Shown: piece by piece, positions 1-8,099 of the stretch
Layout of the letters: every line of letters begins with the position of its first letter
How positions within the stretch are numbered: the stretch's first letter is position 1
Source of the DNA: UBA1494_A sp963973975
Lineage (GTDB): Bacteria; Bacteroidota; Bacteroidia; Flavobacteriales_E; Vicingaceae
Direction: 5' to 3'
DNA length: 64,000 nucleotides
NCBI GenBank assembly: GCA_963973975.1
Contig: CAXBCF010000012.1
Location: forward strand, 34,568-98,567
Made by a program: the position numbers and the translations under genes
The notes under the pieces: generated by a model
Databases searched by the model: none
Told to the model about the DNA's origin: nothing
Seen by the model: the letters and a program-made list of their open reading frames with translations, nothing else

Positions 1-3000
1 ATCGTCTGAAGTTGTAAAGAAAGTATAGGTTCCAGCACTATCAATATTAATAAACCCTGTATAACGTATTGAAAAAGTATTGGGATCACCAGGATCAACC
101 GCATTTTGAAGTGTATTGACATTAAATGTTCCAATAATTCCAACAGACAAAGCACCTGTAGAAGAAATGTTGTCTACTGTGTTTCCCGTAGGAACAAGAT
201 CATAAAATTCATAGTTTAAATTACCAGCTGAAGAACAACCACTATTTTCATCTGCATCTAATATTCCATCGTTGTCTTTATCGATATCGAAATAATCGGC
301 AATTCCATCATTGTCTGTATCTAACAATTCTCTCCAATCTCTTTCAGGCGTATCGGGATCATCTAAATTTGGAAAATCTTCGGAAGTTTGTGTACCGTTG
401 GTAACATTGCTTGAAGAATTGATTCCATTTACTAAATCAAAGGCATCATCTAAACCATCATTGTCTGAGTCAGTTCCACTTAAATTAGTGTTCGCTATAT
501 TATTATTACTCGTATCGTACGCTTCAATTAAATCAGAATAACCATCATTGTCTGAATCTGTGTCTAAATAATCTGGTTCGTCAGTACCATCTGTATTGAC
601 AGGAACCAATAAGCTGTTCGATAAATCTGGATCAAAAGCATCGTCTATTCCATCTCCATCTGCATCAGACCCAGAAGGGACTATTGGTGTAGATGTAGAA
701 GCCTGAGCTTCAATATTATCGATAATACCATCATTGTCAGAATCAATGTCAATGCGATTGGGAAAACCATCTCCGTCTGAATCACCATCTGATAGAGGAG
801 TACCACCATTGTCAGGATCAAAAGTATTGGCCCATCCATCACCGTCGGTATCAACAAAAGTATCTACCATGCCATCGCCATCTGCATCTACTCCTCCTGC
901 TTCAACAATATCGGGAATACCATCATTATCAGCATCTAAATCCAAACGATCAATAATACCATCTCCATCAGAATCCAAATCGTTGTTTTCTATTGTTGAT
1001 AAAATAGAAAATGGTAAAAAGGTTTTACCTATAGTAGCACTGGAATAAGAAACTTCTAATATTTCATCACCTCCTGCCTCATAATAAAGAACGCTAATTG
1101 GGTAAACACCTGTAGTCAGGAATATTGTTCCAGACTCTTCAGCAGCTGCATGGTTCCCGTCATTATCGACAACCTCGATACCATTGATAAATAGTTTTGA
1201 ACCATCATCAGAATTGGTATAAAAAGTATAAGTGGCATCAACAAGAATATTGATAAACCCTGAAAACCGAATAGAGTAATTATTAGGATCACCTGGATCA
1301 ACAGCAGCTTGAAGTGCATCAACATCAAAACTATTAACAGTACCAACGGATAATGCTCCAGTTGTAGGTATATTGTCAACTGTATTACCAGGAGGTGTTA
1401 AGTCATAAAATTCATAATTAAGCGAACCCGATACAAAACCTTCTTCATCAATGTCTAAAATACCATCGTTATCATCGTCTATATCAAAAAAGTTAAAAAC
1501 CCCATCACCATCGGTATCAATATCTCCGGAGCAATTAAATTCAACTAGACCCACCGCATCAATCTGAAAGTCAGTTGTACTAGGAGGATTATCTTTTGAA
1601 ATTCTTAAATACCTAAATTCGTTTTGAGATGTAATGGTGTCGGAAATAGCTACAGTACTATTGGTTGATGGCGAACTGTTGTTTAAAAAGTAGTTTACAT
1701 TATCGGTTGACTCTTCGATAATCGGTATAGCAGTTCCAGTTTCACCTGTTCTTTCTCTCCAAGTCATTAAATACTTGGTTCCGACAGCCTGTATGCTGCC
1801 AAAATCAAATACTAGCGTGTTGCCATTGGTAAACCAATCAGCAAATAAACCATCTATTGCGCCTAAAATATTTCCGCTATTTCCAACACCTGCAACAGAA
1901 GTTATAACTCCCGGATAAATTACCGTATCTTCAGTAATAAATCCATTGACACAAATTACTTTTAATGAAACCAAAGCGGTATCAAAAGCGCCATCAAGAT
2001 CTTCGAGAATGTATCTAAAACTATCAAACCCTACAAAATTTAAAGGTGGCGTGTAATCAACATAATCATCACGAGGATCTGTAGGAGTTCCATTGTTATT
2101 GATGCTTAAAGTTCCTCCTTGAAAGCTTTGATTATCATTAATTGCAACGTTATTCCCAGCTTGCAAAATTCCTATAGTATCAGATTCAAAGTCAAAATCA
2201 TTGATCCCAATTTTCAAAACATCAATTGTAGCGGCAGTATTTTGAAAAACAGTTAAGTTATCATTAATTGCAACTGGTCGCAAATTACTTGGTCCTGTTC
2301 CCGTAACAATTGGAACTCCTGTTGTTGGATTACAGGTTCCTCCTGTTCCACGAAATACAGTCAAGCCATTGCATATATTATTTGAATTAGCACCACTTTC
2401 AAAAATTACCTCATTATCAACAGTACTTGCGCCAATACTTGCTCCACCATCACCACATAAAAGAGAGTTTGTACCTTGTAAATGAAAATCATCGTCAATC
2501 TCAATACATACATTCACCTGCGTGTAAAAAATTGCTCTATCTCTTATATGGATGTCATCAGAACAATAATTTTCAGATCCTTCAAACGCATAGAAAATAG
2601 CATTATCCTCTAAATAAATATCAATTTCGAAAGGATTAGGTGTTCCAGGACCTTCAGTCGCTAATCCAGTATAAAATTTTCCATAATTAAAAACCTTTCC
2701 ATTATTAATCAATGCAAAACCATTATTATTATCACCCACAGTTACCCACAATAAACCAAGGGTGTCAATAGTCATGAAACCTTCATATTGATATAAAATC
2801 CCAGTTGTTCCAAAATCGATGTATACAGTATCATTATCACTTATAATGACAAAATCAGTAGGAGCTGGAAAGTCAACTCCTTCCACTCCACCGGCGCCGG
2901 CACTTAAAGACCAAGTTGAACCATCATTCCAATCTCCGGTTTGAACAGAAGTAAAAGTATTTTGTGCTTGAGAAAATTCTATTGAGCTGAAAAGTAGTAG

Positions 3001-3024
3001 AAAAAAGTAGAATAGTTTGTTCAT
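1..3024 (-). CDS. Giant secreted surface protein with PA14 and thrombospondin type 3 repeats (3' end outside window)
   Basis: The frame is open from an ATG at 3024 down to base 1 (1008 codons) and continues beyond the window. It starts with a signal peptide (MNKLFYFFLLLFSS). Next comes a parallel-beta or adhesin-like region, then a cadherin-like/tandem-95 segment at about residues 252-345 (VAINDNLTVFQNTA), and a discoidin-like segment at about 370-495. A PA14-type domain lies at about 532-665 (GDPNNYSIRFSGF, FYTNSDDGSKLFING). Calcium-binding thrombospondin type 3 repeats of the DxDxDG kind follow at about 678-910, and a second PA14 copy begins near 933. Such proteins are usually T9SS cargo anchored on the cell surface; the expected C-terminal sorting domain would be outside the window. 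The role (adhesion or polymer binding) is inferred. Short open frames on the opposite strand here are low-complexity shadows of the Asp-rich repeats. Confidence 0.85.
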   Translation of the reverse strand, partial: MNKLFYFFLLLFSSIEFSQAQNTFTSVQTGDWNDGSTWSLSAGAGGVEGVDFPAPTDFVIISDNDTVYIDFGTTGILYQYEGFMTIDTLGLLWVTVGDNNNGFALINNGKVFNYGKFYTGLATEGPGTPNPFEIDIYLEDNAIFYAFEGSENYCSDDIHIRDRAIFYTQVNVCIEIDDDFHLQGTNSLLCGDGGASIGASTVDNEVIFESGANSNNICNGLTVFRGTGGTCNPTTGVPIVTGTGPSNLRPVAINDNLTVFQNTAATIDVLKIGINDFDFESDTIGILQAGNNVAINDNQSFQGGTLSINNNGTPTDPRDDYVDYTPPLNFVGFDSFRYILEDLDGAFDTALVSLKVICVNGFITEDTVIYPGVITSVAGVGNSGNILGAIDGLFADWFTNGNTLVFDFGSIQAVGTKYLMTWRERTGETGTAIPIIEESTDNVNYFLNNSSPSTNSTVAISDTITSQNEFRYLRISKDNPPSTTDFQIDAVGLVEFNCSGDIDTDGDGVFNFFDIDDDNDGILDIDEEGFVSGSLNYEFYDLTPPGNTVDNIPTTGALSVGTVNSFDVDALQAAVDPGDPNNYSIRFSGFINILVDATYTFYTNSDDGSKLFINGIEVVDNDGNHAAAEESGTIFLTTGVYPISVLYYEAGGDEILEVSYSSATIGKTFLPFSILSTIENNDLDSDGDGIIDRLDLDADNDGIPDIVEAGGVDADGDGMVDTFVDTDGDGWANTFDPDNGGTPLSDGDSDGDGFPNRIDIDSDNDGIIDNIEAQASTSTPIVPSGSDADGDGIDDAFDPDLSNSLLVPVNTDGTDEPDYLDTDSDNDGYSDLIEAYDTSNNNIANTNLSGTDSDNDGLDDAFDLVNGINSSSNVTNGTQTSEDFPNLDDPDTPERDWRELLDTDNDGIADYFDIDKDNDGILDADENSGCSSAGNLNYEFYDLVPTGNTVDNISSTGALSVGIIGTFNVNTLQNAVDPGDPNTFSIRYTGFINIDSAGTYTFFTTSDD

Positions 3025-3057
3025 TTCAAATGATTTAACAAATTGATTTAATCGTTG

Positions 3058-3065
3058 CAAAAATA
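3058..3065 (-). promoter_or_regulatory. TAnnTTTG promoter element for the surface protein gene
   Basis: The minus strand reads TATTTTTG, an exact match to the Bacteroidota -7 consensus TAnnTTTG, 33 bases before the ATG at 3024. No clear TTG -33 element is seen. Confidence 0.5.
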
Positions 3066-3174
3066 ATTAAATGAGAGTAGGTTAACTATTTCTCTGAACG
3101 ATAATTAATTCAAAAAGTTATAAAAAAAGGGGAATAGTCTTAATTTACTAGAATAGGTAATATACCTAGTGGTT

Positions 3175-4017
3175 CTATAAGTTTTGGTTGGCGTTTAAAA
3201 CTTCAATCAATTTACGACTTACCTTGTTAAAATATCGCTTCTTATGATAAGAGCCTACCCATGAAATTCCCTGAACGGAATTGCTTAAAAATAGCTCATC
3301 TGCTCGTTCTAGGTAGTTGATTGGAAGTTGTCCTTCAGCTACTTTCAACCCAATTTGTTTGGCTATTTGAATCACAATTTTTCGCATAACACCATCTAAG
3401 CATCCTTCAGATAATAATGGTGTATATAAAGTATTGCCAAAAACAAGAAAGATATTGGATTTTGTAGCCTCCACAATGTTGCCTGTGGTGTTTAAAAGCA
3501 CCAATTCATCTACTAACTTTTTGTCCTTTTCCATTGAAGCCATAACATAGGGTAATGAATTCAAGGTTTTGAACCGCAACAATGGATTAAAGTAAATTTT
3601 ATTTTCCTCTGCTACATCAATAGAAAAACCTCTGGTGTTTAGTTGGTATTCGTTCACCGAGATTGGTTCAGTTTCTATGAAATAATAAGGCTTGTTGGTT
3701 TGAGGAATATATGTCCCACCACCTGATCTAAAAAGGGTTAGTCGAATACGACCACCTTTGTTAATCTCATTTTTAATTAATAACTGTTCAATGCAAACTT
3801 TAATTTCTTCAAACTGCTGTTGGTGGTATTCTATTTTAAGAAACTCCATCCCTTTTCTCAATCTTTCAATGTGAAGAGAATAAAATTGAGGCTTCCCATC
3901 AATTACCCGAATACTTTCAAATAAACCATCTCCATACTTCATTGCTCTGTTAATTACAAATGAGGCTTGGTTGATGTCAAAAAATTTGTTGTTGTAGCAA
4001 TAAAAAAAGGGAATCAT
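3175..4017 (-). CDS. Class IV PLP-dependent aminotransferase / aminodeoxychorismate lyase-like
   Basis: This is a fold-type IV PLP enzyme. The family includes branched-chain aminotransferase (IlvE), D-amino acid aminotransferase and aminodeoxychorismate lyase (PabC). Visible marks are the N-terminal AMKYGDGLFESIRV block, the PLP lysine in RFKTLNSLPYVMAS, and the cofactor glutamate in GNIVEATKSNIFLV. The frame extends to an ATG at 4080, but the extra 21 residues are basic and unlike the family; MIPFFYCYNNKFF at 4017 is the typical beginning, so I chose it. At about 280 residues it has normal length. Substrate cannot be told: PabC is plausible because of its size and the absence of other ilv genes nearby. 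It is transcribed in the same direction as the downstream surface protein gene, 150 bp away. Confidence 0.8.
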   Translation of the reverse strand: MIPFFYCYNNKFFDINQASFVINRAMKYGDGLFESIRVIDGKPQFYSLHIERLRKGMEFLKIEYHQQQFEEIKVCIEQLLIKNEINKGGRIRLTLFRSGGGTYIPQTNKPYYFIETEPISVNEYQLNTRGFSIDVAEENKIYFNPLLRFKTLNSLPYVMASMEKDKKLVDELVLLNTTGNIVEATKSNIFLVFGNTLYTPLLSEGCLDGVMRKIVIQIAKQIGLKVAEGQLPINYLERADELFLSNSVQGISWVGSYHKKRYFNKVSRKLIEVLNANQNL

Positions 4018-4235
4018 TCTTTTATTTTTAATAGCTCTGCGAAGTTGCTTAAAAAATTGAGAATAGAAAAATAAATCCACTATTCAAGCCTTTCGATTTT
4101 AACTGAAAACTTCTATGCTCAATAGCCTAAAGTTTCTAAAAAACTTTTTAAACTCTCTATGTTTTATTACCTTTAGGGAAATTCATAGTTATCTATAAAA
4201 AGATAGCTTCAATCTTAACTTAAAACAAAAAAATA

Positions 4236-4754
4236 ATGAAAACAGTGGAAGATTTAAATTTAAAAAACCAGAAACATTACAAAATTAAAATGGATACAGG
4301 AATTACTGAGAAAGACCGTTCAAGCATTGCAGATGGTCTTTCTAGGATTTTAGCGGATTCTTATAGTTTGATGATTTCTTCTCATAATTACCATTGGAAT
4401 GTCCGTGGTAAGAACTTTCGTCAGATTCACTTATTGACTGAAGAGCAGTACACGGATTTGTTTGGTGCAGTCGATGAAATCGCTGAACGTATCCGTTCAT
4501 TGGGATTTATTGCACCTGGATCATTCTCAGAATTTAAAAAACTATCCGATTTAAATGAGCCAAACTCAAAAGCGACAGAAAATGAAATGTTAGCTGACTT
4601 ATTGAGTGGTCATGAACACATAGCAAAGCATTCAAGAGAAGTAGTTGCAAAAGCCGCTGAGGTGGCTGATGAAGCAACTGCAGATTTACTCACAGCTAGA
4701 ATCAATGTACACGAAAAATCTGCTTGGATGTTACGCAGCATGTTGGAAGAATAA
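4236..4754 (+). CDS. dps: Dps family ferritin-like DNA-protecting protein
   Basis: Dps proteins form 12-subunit shells that oxidise and store iron and shield DNA in starvation or oxidative stress. The ferroxidase signature is present: SSHNYHWNVRGKNFRQIH followed by FGAVDEIAERIRSLG, which together give the His and Asp/Glu iron ligands at the dimer interface. At 172 residues it is slightly longer than typical because of an N-terminal extension; MDTGITEKDRSS at residue 19 is an alternative start. It heads a cluster of three same-strand genes with 15-21 bp gaps. The upstream gap contains TACCTTTA, one base off the TAnnTTTG promoter consensus. Confidence 0.9.
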   Translation: MKTVEDLNLKNQKHYKIKMDTGITEKDRSSIADGLSRILADSYSLMISSHNYHWNVRGKNFRQIHLLTEEQYTDLFGAVDEIAERIRSLGFIAPGSFSEFKKLSDLNEPNSKATENEMLADLLSGHEHIAKHSREVVAKAAEVADEATADLLTARINVHEKSAWMLRSMLEE

Positions 4755-4769
4755 ATAATACCTAAAATT

Positions 4770-5075
4770 ATGAAACAAGTAAAATACAATACGCTTTCTG
4801 AGGCTACCAACTCACTTGCAAAACAAGGGTACGAGAATGAAATCCGAATCAAGAGTGAAAAAGAGGCGGTAATAAATAAAGAAAGTTATGCACCGAGTCA
4901 GCTTAAAATCGATGAAGTACATCGTTTTGAAGGAATGACCAATCCTTCTGATTCTAGCATTTGTTATGCAATCAGTTCTAAAGATGGAAAGAAAGGACTA
5001 ATTGTAGATGCTTATGGAGCGGAATCAAGCATAGAAGTTGATACTTTTATTAAGCATGTAAAAATTGATGAATAA
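4770..5075 (+). CDS. Conserved Bacteroidota small protein (often mislabelled phosphoribosylpyrophosphate synthetase)
   Basis: A 101-residue soluble protein of a family I recall as common in Bacteroidota, with the motif HRFEGMTNPSDSSICYAISS followed by KGLIVDAYG. Database entries of this family often carry the name phosphoribosylpyrophosphate synthetase, but the protein is far too short for that enzyme and no PRPP loop is visible, so the name should not be used. It lies 15 bp after dps and 21 bp before the ArsC-like gene, suggesting stress co-expression. Function unknown. Confidence 0.7.
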   Translation: MKQVKYNTLSEATNSLAKQGYENEIRIKSEKEAVINKESYAPSQLKIDEVHRFEGMTNPSDSSICYAISSKDGKKGLIVDAYGAESSIEVDTFIKHVKIDE

Positions 5076-5096
5076 TAAAACCAATATTTTGAAAAA

Positions 5097-5507
5097 ATGG
5101 CAAACAAAACACTAAGAATTTATCACAACAATGATAACAAAGAGGATATCTCTAAAATAATGGCATTGGGAGATTCTGATAAGTTAAAGGTTGTTTCCCA
5201 AAATATTATAAATGAACCGCTCACTGCAACACAATTGTTTGTTTTGAAAGACCGATTAAAATTAAGAGCCAATCAATTATTTAATGAAGAAGTCGAAAGT
5301 AGTATTTCGGCTTCTTTAACGACCAATACAGATGAGGTTTATTTGGTTGAAATTCTCTCTAAAAACCCCAGTTGGCTAAAAACTCCTATTGCTGATGATG
5401 GAAAATGTGCCGCAGTTTTAAGTCAACCCAATGATGTGTTGAAATTATTGAAAGGAGATTTATCCATTGATGGGCACAACCACATGGAAAATTTTGATAA
5501 GAAGTAA
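5097..5507 (+). CDS. ArsC/Spx-like thioredoxin-fold protein lacking the N-terminal cysteine
   Basis: 136 residues. The C-terminal half (ILSKNPSWLKTPIADDGK then LSQPNDVLKLLKGD) resembles the ArsC/Spx fold, where a long helix is followed by NPxLLKTPIV and a short glycine turn. The N-terminus (MANKTLRIYHNNDNK) lacks the CX5R or CXXC reductase motif. The only cysteine, in DGKCAAV, is near the C-terminus, so arsenate reduction is unlikely. A regulatory or stress role beside dps is inferred from neighbours only. The stop is followed by the start of the cassette-array region. Confidence 0.55.
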   Translation: MANKTLRIYHNNDNKEDISKIMALGDSDKLKVVSQNIINEPLTATQLFVLKDRLKLRANQLFNEEVESSISASLTTNTDEVYLVEILSKNPSWLKTPIADDGKCAAVLSQPNDVLKLLKGDLSIDGHNHMENFDKK

Positions 5508-5570
5508 AAAGCACTTTTTACTTCATTTTTAACCTTCCCAATCTGAGTCACACAATATGGGACGACTCAT

Positions 5571-5661
5571 TCTTCCCTGCAAGATCAAGTAGTTATTTTT
5601 TGTATGTTTGTTTTGAATAGTTTCAGTTAGGCGGCCTGGTATACTTTAATTACTATTTAGC
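5571..5661 (+). repeat. Cassette-leader repeat, copy A (most diverged)
   Basis: First of four related ~95-bp repeats that each stand just before a gene. The core AGTTATTTTTTGTATGTTTG is shared exactly by all four. Copy A differs in its 3' half and its leader hairpin is poorly formed. The rest of the gap from 5508 shows no gene. Confidence 0.75.
5603..5610 (+). promoter_or_regulatory. TATGTTTG promoter element in repeat copy A
   Basis: Exact match to the TAnnTTTG -7 consensus, 65 bases before the ATG at 5675. It is carried inside the repeat, so each repeat copy brings its own promoter. No convincing -33 TTG is seen. Confidence 0.5.
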
Positions 5662-5674
5662 AAGTATTCTAAAA

Positions 5675-5872
5675 ATGAAGAATAAGAAACTTATACTATT
5701 TATCGCTCACTTATCCGGATTAAGCTATGCCGGTATTAACGCAGCTTTTGATAATTACTATGGGGAGGATTTTAAAGCTTTCGACTTCATTATTAACTTC
5801 ATTTTGTGGTTAATAATTGGTGGCTTTGTGGCTAAGTACAGTATCAAGCAATCAGAAAAAAAGAACAAATGA
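5675..5872 (+). CDS. Small two-helix membrane protein
   Basis: 65 residues with two hydrophobic stretches, LILFIAHLSGLSYAGINAA and FIINFILWLIIGGFVA, ending in a lysine-rich cytoplasmic tail. It is not a family I recognise. Its stop overlaps the start of the next gene by 4 nt (ATGA), so the pair is probably translated together and may act together. It is the first gene after repeat copy A. Confidence 0.65.
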   Translation: MKNKKLILFIAHLSGLSYAGINAAFDNYYGEDFKAFDFIINFILWLIIGGFVAKYSIKQSEKKNK

Positions 5873-6717
5873 AAAAGATTTATAGTGTTATCCTATTTGG
5901 AATGTTGTATGCTTGTTCAATCTTTCACAAAACTCCATTGCAACAAATTCGGTTTACAGACACTATTGAGAATGAGGCCTATACGTTTATTTATCAAGAT
6001 ATGGAAAACTCGCCTGAGTTGAATTCCCTAAAATCGCTTTACAACTTAGACAGTGTGGCTATGTTGGGAAATACAGAAAATGAACAAGCATTGCACCTTT
6101 TAAATTGGACCCACACTCGTTGGAAACACAATGGCTCAAATAAACCTTCAAAGTCAACTACCTTAACAATCTTGAAAGAAGCTGAAACAGGGATGAAATT
6201 TCGTTGTGTAGAATATGGAATTGTACTTAAAAGTGTGTTGGCTTGCAATGGATTTAAGGCAAGAACTTTGGGCTTAAAAACCATAGATGTTGAAACAAAA
6301 CCTTCAGGCGCAGGACATGTTTTAACGGAAGCTTGGTCTGCTCAGCACGAAAAATGGTTTTTATTAGATGCTCAATTTAACCTTATTCCTACCCTCGAAA
6401 ACAAACCACTTAACGCTGTTGAATTTCAAAATGCCATTATCCAAAAACAACACTTTAAATTAATCGATCTTAATGGGGAAGTCAGTGCCAAAAGAAGAAA
6501 AAAGTATTTGAACTTTATTAGCGAGTATCTTTATTATTTTGATTTCAAATTTGATCAGCGGGAAGTGGTATATGACAGTTTGTTTAAGGTAAATGACAAA
6601 ACCGTTTTGATGCTCGTACCAGATGGTGCTAAAAAACCTACAAAATTTCAACTAAAATTTGATTTAAATTATGTGACCTATACCAACTCTCTAGCTGACT
6701 TTTACAGAAAACCATAG
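5869..6717 (+). CDS. Transglutaminase-like cysteine protease-fold lipoprotein
   Basis: 282 residues. The N-terminus has a lipoprotein signal with lipobox LYAC (Cys16), so the protein should be tethered to a membrane outside the cytoplasm. The transglutaminase-like catalytic triad is visible: Cys113 in KFRCVEYG, His150 in GAGHVLTEAW, and Asp167 in FLLDAQFN. Bacterial members act as proteases, peptide cyclases or cross-linkers; which applies here is unknown. It overlaps the small membrane protein gene by 4 nt and forms cassette 1 with it. Confidence 0.75.
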   Translation: MKKIYSVILFGMLYACSIFHKTPLQQIRFTDTIENEAYTFIYQDMENSPELNSLKSLYNLDSVAMLGNTENEQALHLLNWTHTRWKHNGSNKPSKSTTLTILKEAETGMKFRCVEYGIVLKSVLACNGFKARTLGLKTIDVETKPSGAGHVLTEAWSAQHEKWFLLDAQFNLIPTLENKPLNAVEFQNAIIQKQHFKLIDLNGEVSAKRRKKYLNFISEYLYYFDFKFDQREVVYDSLFKVNDKTVLMLVPDGAKKPTKFQLKFDLNYVTYTNSLADFYRKP

Positions 6718-6724
6718 TCCCCTA

Positions 6725-6774
6725 CCTGCTCCGCAGGGTTTCCTCCAAAGGCGGACAAGTGCAACCCTGCGGAA
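6725..6774. repeat. Branched GC-rich palindrome, copy 1
   Basis: Outer arms CCGCAGGGTT and AACCCTGCGG are perfectly complementary. Between them lies a second small inverted pair (TCCTCC / GGCGGA). The element follows the stop of the transglutaminase gene by a few bases. It is nearly identical to the copy at 7913-7962 and may end transcription or be a mobile palindrome. Confidence 0.75.
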
Positions 6775-6815
6775 AAAAGAAAAAAAAAGACAAACAAGTA
6801 AAAATCCCACATTAT

Positions 6816-6909
6816 TCTTTCCCCTCAATAGCAAGTAGTTATTTTTTGTATGTTTGTTTGAATCGTTTCAATGAGGCATACTGGTCTGTTTTATTGACTA
6901 GTTAGTGGC
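6816..6909 (+). repeat. Cassette-leader repeat, copy B
   Basis: Shares the 20-base core with the other copies. Similarity to copy C extends upstream through the palindrome, giving a ~190-bp unit from 6725 matching 7913-8096. The 3' half folds into a stem at 6868-6874 with 6891-6897 that includes one G-T wobble. Confidence 0.8.
6849..6856 (+). promoter_or_regulatory. TATGTTTG promoter element in repeat copy B
   Basis: Exact TAnnTTTG match inside the repeat, 83 bases before the ATG at 6939. Confidence 0.5.
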
Positions 6910-6938
6910 AAGTATAAAACACTCAATCACATCAGAAA

Positions 6939-7904
6939 ATGAAAGCAATTGTACATACCAAATACGGATCACCGGAAGTTGCCAAACTAGTGGAAGTACC
7001 TAAACCAACACCAAAAAATAATGAAGTGCTGATTAAGGTTTTTACTTCTACTGTAAATCGGACAGATTCAGGGTTTCGAAGTGCCGAATATTTTATTTCA
7101 AGATTTTGGAGCGGACTTTTTCGACCCAAATACCAGACATTAGGCTGTGAATTTGCAGGTACAATCGAAGAAATTGGTTCAGAAGTAACAAGTTTCAAAA
7201 AAGGTGACAAAGTTTTTGGCTACAACGATGAAACTTTTGGAGGACACGCTGAATTTTTGATCATTGCTGAAAATAAAGCCATCGAAAAAATACCCGACAA
7301 CTTGACTTTTAATGAAGCCGCTCCAATTTCAGAAGGAGCTCATTACGCATTGTGTAATATCAGGGCTTCTAAAATTAAAAACGGACAAAAGGCTTTAGTG
7401 TATGGGGCAACAGGGGCTATTGGCTCATCCGCAGTTCAAATTCTAAGATATTTTGGGGTATCTGTAACGGCTGTTTGTAACACAAAAAATGTAGAACTTT
7501 TAAAAAGTCTTGGTGCTGACAAAGTAATTGATTATCAGATGGAAGATTTCACTCAAATTGAAGATAAATACCATTTTATTTTTGATGCCGTTGGGAAAAG
7601 TTCTTTTAAAGAGTGTAAACCATTGTTGACCGAAAAAGGTATTTATGTGTCAACCGAATTAGGGAAGAATGCAGAAAACATATTTTTGGCGCTTTTTACT
7701 CCGCTCTTTAGGGGAAGAAAGGTAATATTTCCAATACCGACAATTGACAAACAGGATTTACTTTTTTTAAAACAACTTGTTGAAAAAGGCGAATACAAAC
7801 CTGTAATAGACAGAGAATACCGTTTAGAGCAAATTGTAGATGCATACAAATACGTTGAAACAGGACAGAAAACGGGAAATGTTATTTTAAAAATAGTGGA
7901 ATGA
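6939..7904 (+). CDS. Zinc-free MDR family NAD(P)H oxidoreductase (quinone reductase-like)
   Basis: 321 residues of the medium-chain dehydrogenase/reductase family. The N-terminal GroES-like domain has the family opening (MKAIVHTKYGSPEV) and GCEFAGTIEEIGSEV. The Rossmann fold has the nucleotide loop VYGATGAIGSSAVQILRYFG. The cysteine cluster of the zinc-dependent alcohol dehydrogenases is missing, which fits the quinone oxidoreductase branch, enzymes that reduce quinones or enones with NAD(P)H. The C-terminus VETGQKTGNVILKI is typical. It is the only gene of cassette 2, bounded by repeats B and C. Confidence 0.85.
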   Translation: MKAIVHTKYGSPEVAKLVEVPKPTPKNNEVLIKVFTSTVNRTDSGFRSAEYFISRFWSGLFRPKYQTLGCEFAGTIEEIGSEVTSFKKGDKVFGYNDETFGGHAEFLIIAENKAIEKIPDNLTFNEAAPISEGAHYALCNIRASKIKNGQKALVYGATGAIGSSAVQILRYFGVSVTAVCNTKNVELLKSLGADKVIDYQMEDFTQIEDKYHFIFDAVGKSSFKECKPLLTEKGIYVSTELGKNAENIFLALFTPLFRGRKVIFPIPTIDKQDLLFLKQLVEKGEYKPVIDREYRLEQIVDAYKYVETGQKTGNVILKIVE

Positions 7905-7912
7905 AAATAACT

Positions 7913-7962
7913 CCTGCTCCGCAGGGTTTCCTCCAAAGGCGGACAAGTGCAACCCTGCGGAA
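7913..7962. repeat. Branched GC-rich palindrome, copy 2
   Basis: Same arms (CCGCAGGGTT / AACCCTGCGG) and same inner inverted pair as at 6725-6774, with only small changes just outside. It starts 8 bases after the oxidoreductase stop. Confidence 0.75.
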
Positions 7963-8001
7963 TAAAGAAAAAAGAAACGAATAAGTAAAAATCCCACATT
8001 A

Positions 8002-8096
8002 CCCTCTCCCTTCAATAGCAAGTAGTTATTTTTTGTATGTTTGTTTGCTAAGTTTCAATAAAGCACACTGGTGTGGTTTATTAATAGTTGTAACCA
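8002..8096 (+). repeat. Cassette-leader repeat, copy C
   Basis: Contains the shared core and the best nested hairpin of the set: AATAAA at 8057-8062 pairs with TTTATT at 8077-8082, and CACAC at 8064-8068 faces GTGTG at 8071-8075. It ends only 3 bases before the next ATG. Confidence 0.8.
8036..8043 (+). promoter_or_regulatory. TATGTTTG promoter element in repeat copy C
   Basis: Exact TAnnTTTG match, 57 bases before the ATG at 8100. Confidence 0.5.
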
Positions 8097-8099
8097 ATT

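Noticed and set aside
311..1048. Serine/proline-rich open frames on the plus strand
   Set aside because: They are the antisense image of the Asp-rich thrombospondin type 3 repeats of the surface protein, which has a signal peptide and domain structure on the minus strand.
5626..5632. GTTAGGC in repeat copy A looks like an integron attC core site
   Set aside because: The other three copies have ATGAGGC or ATAAAGC at the same place, no matching second core site pairs with it, and no integrase gene is in the window.
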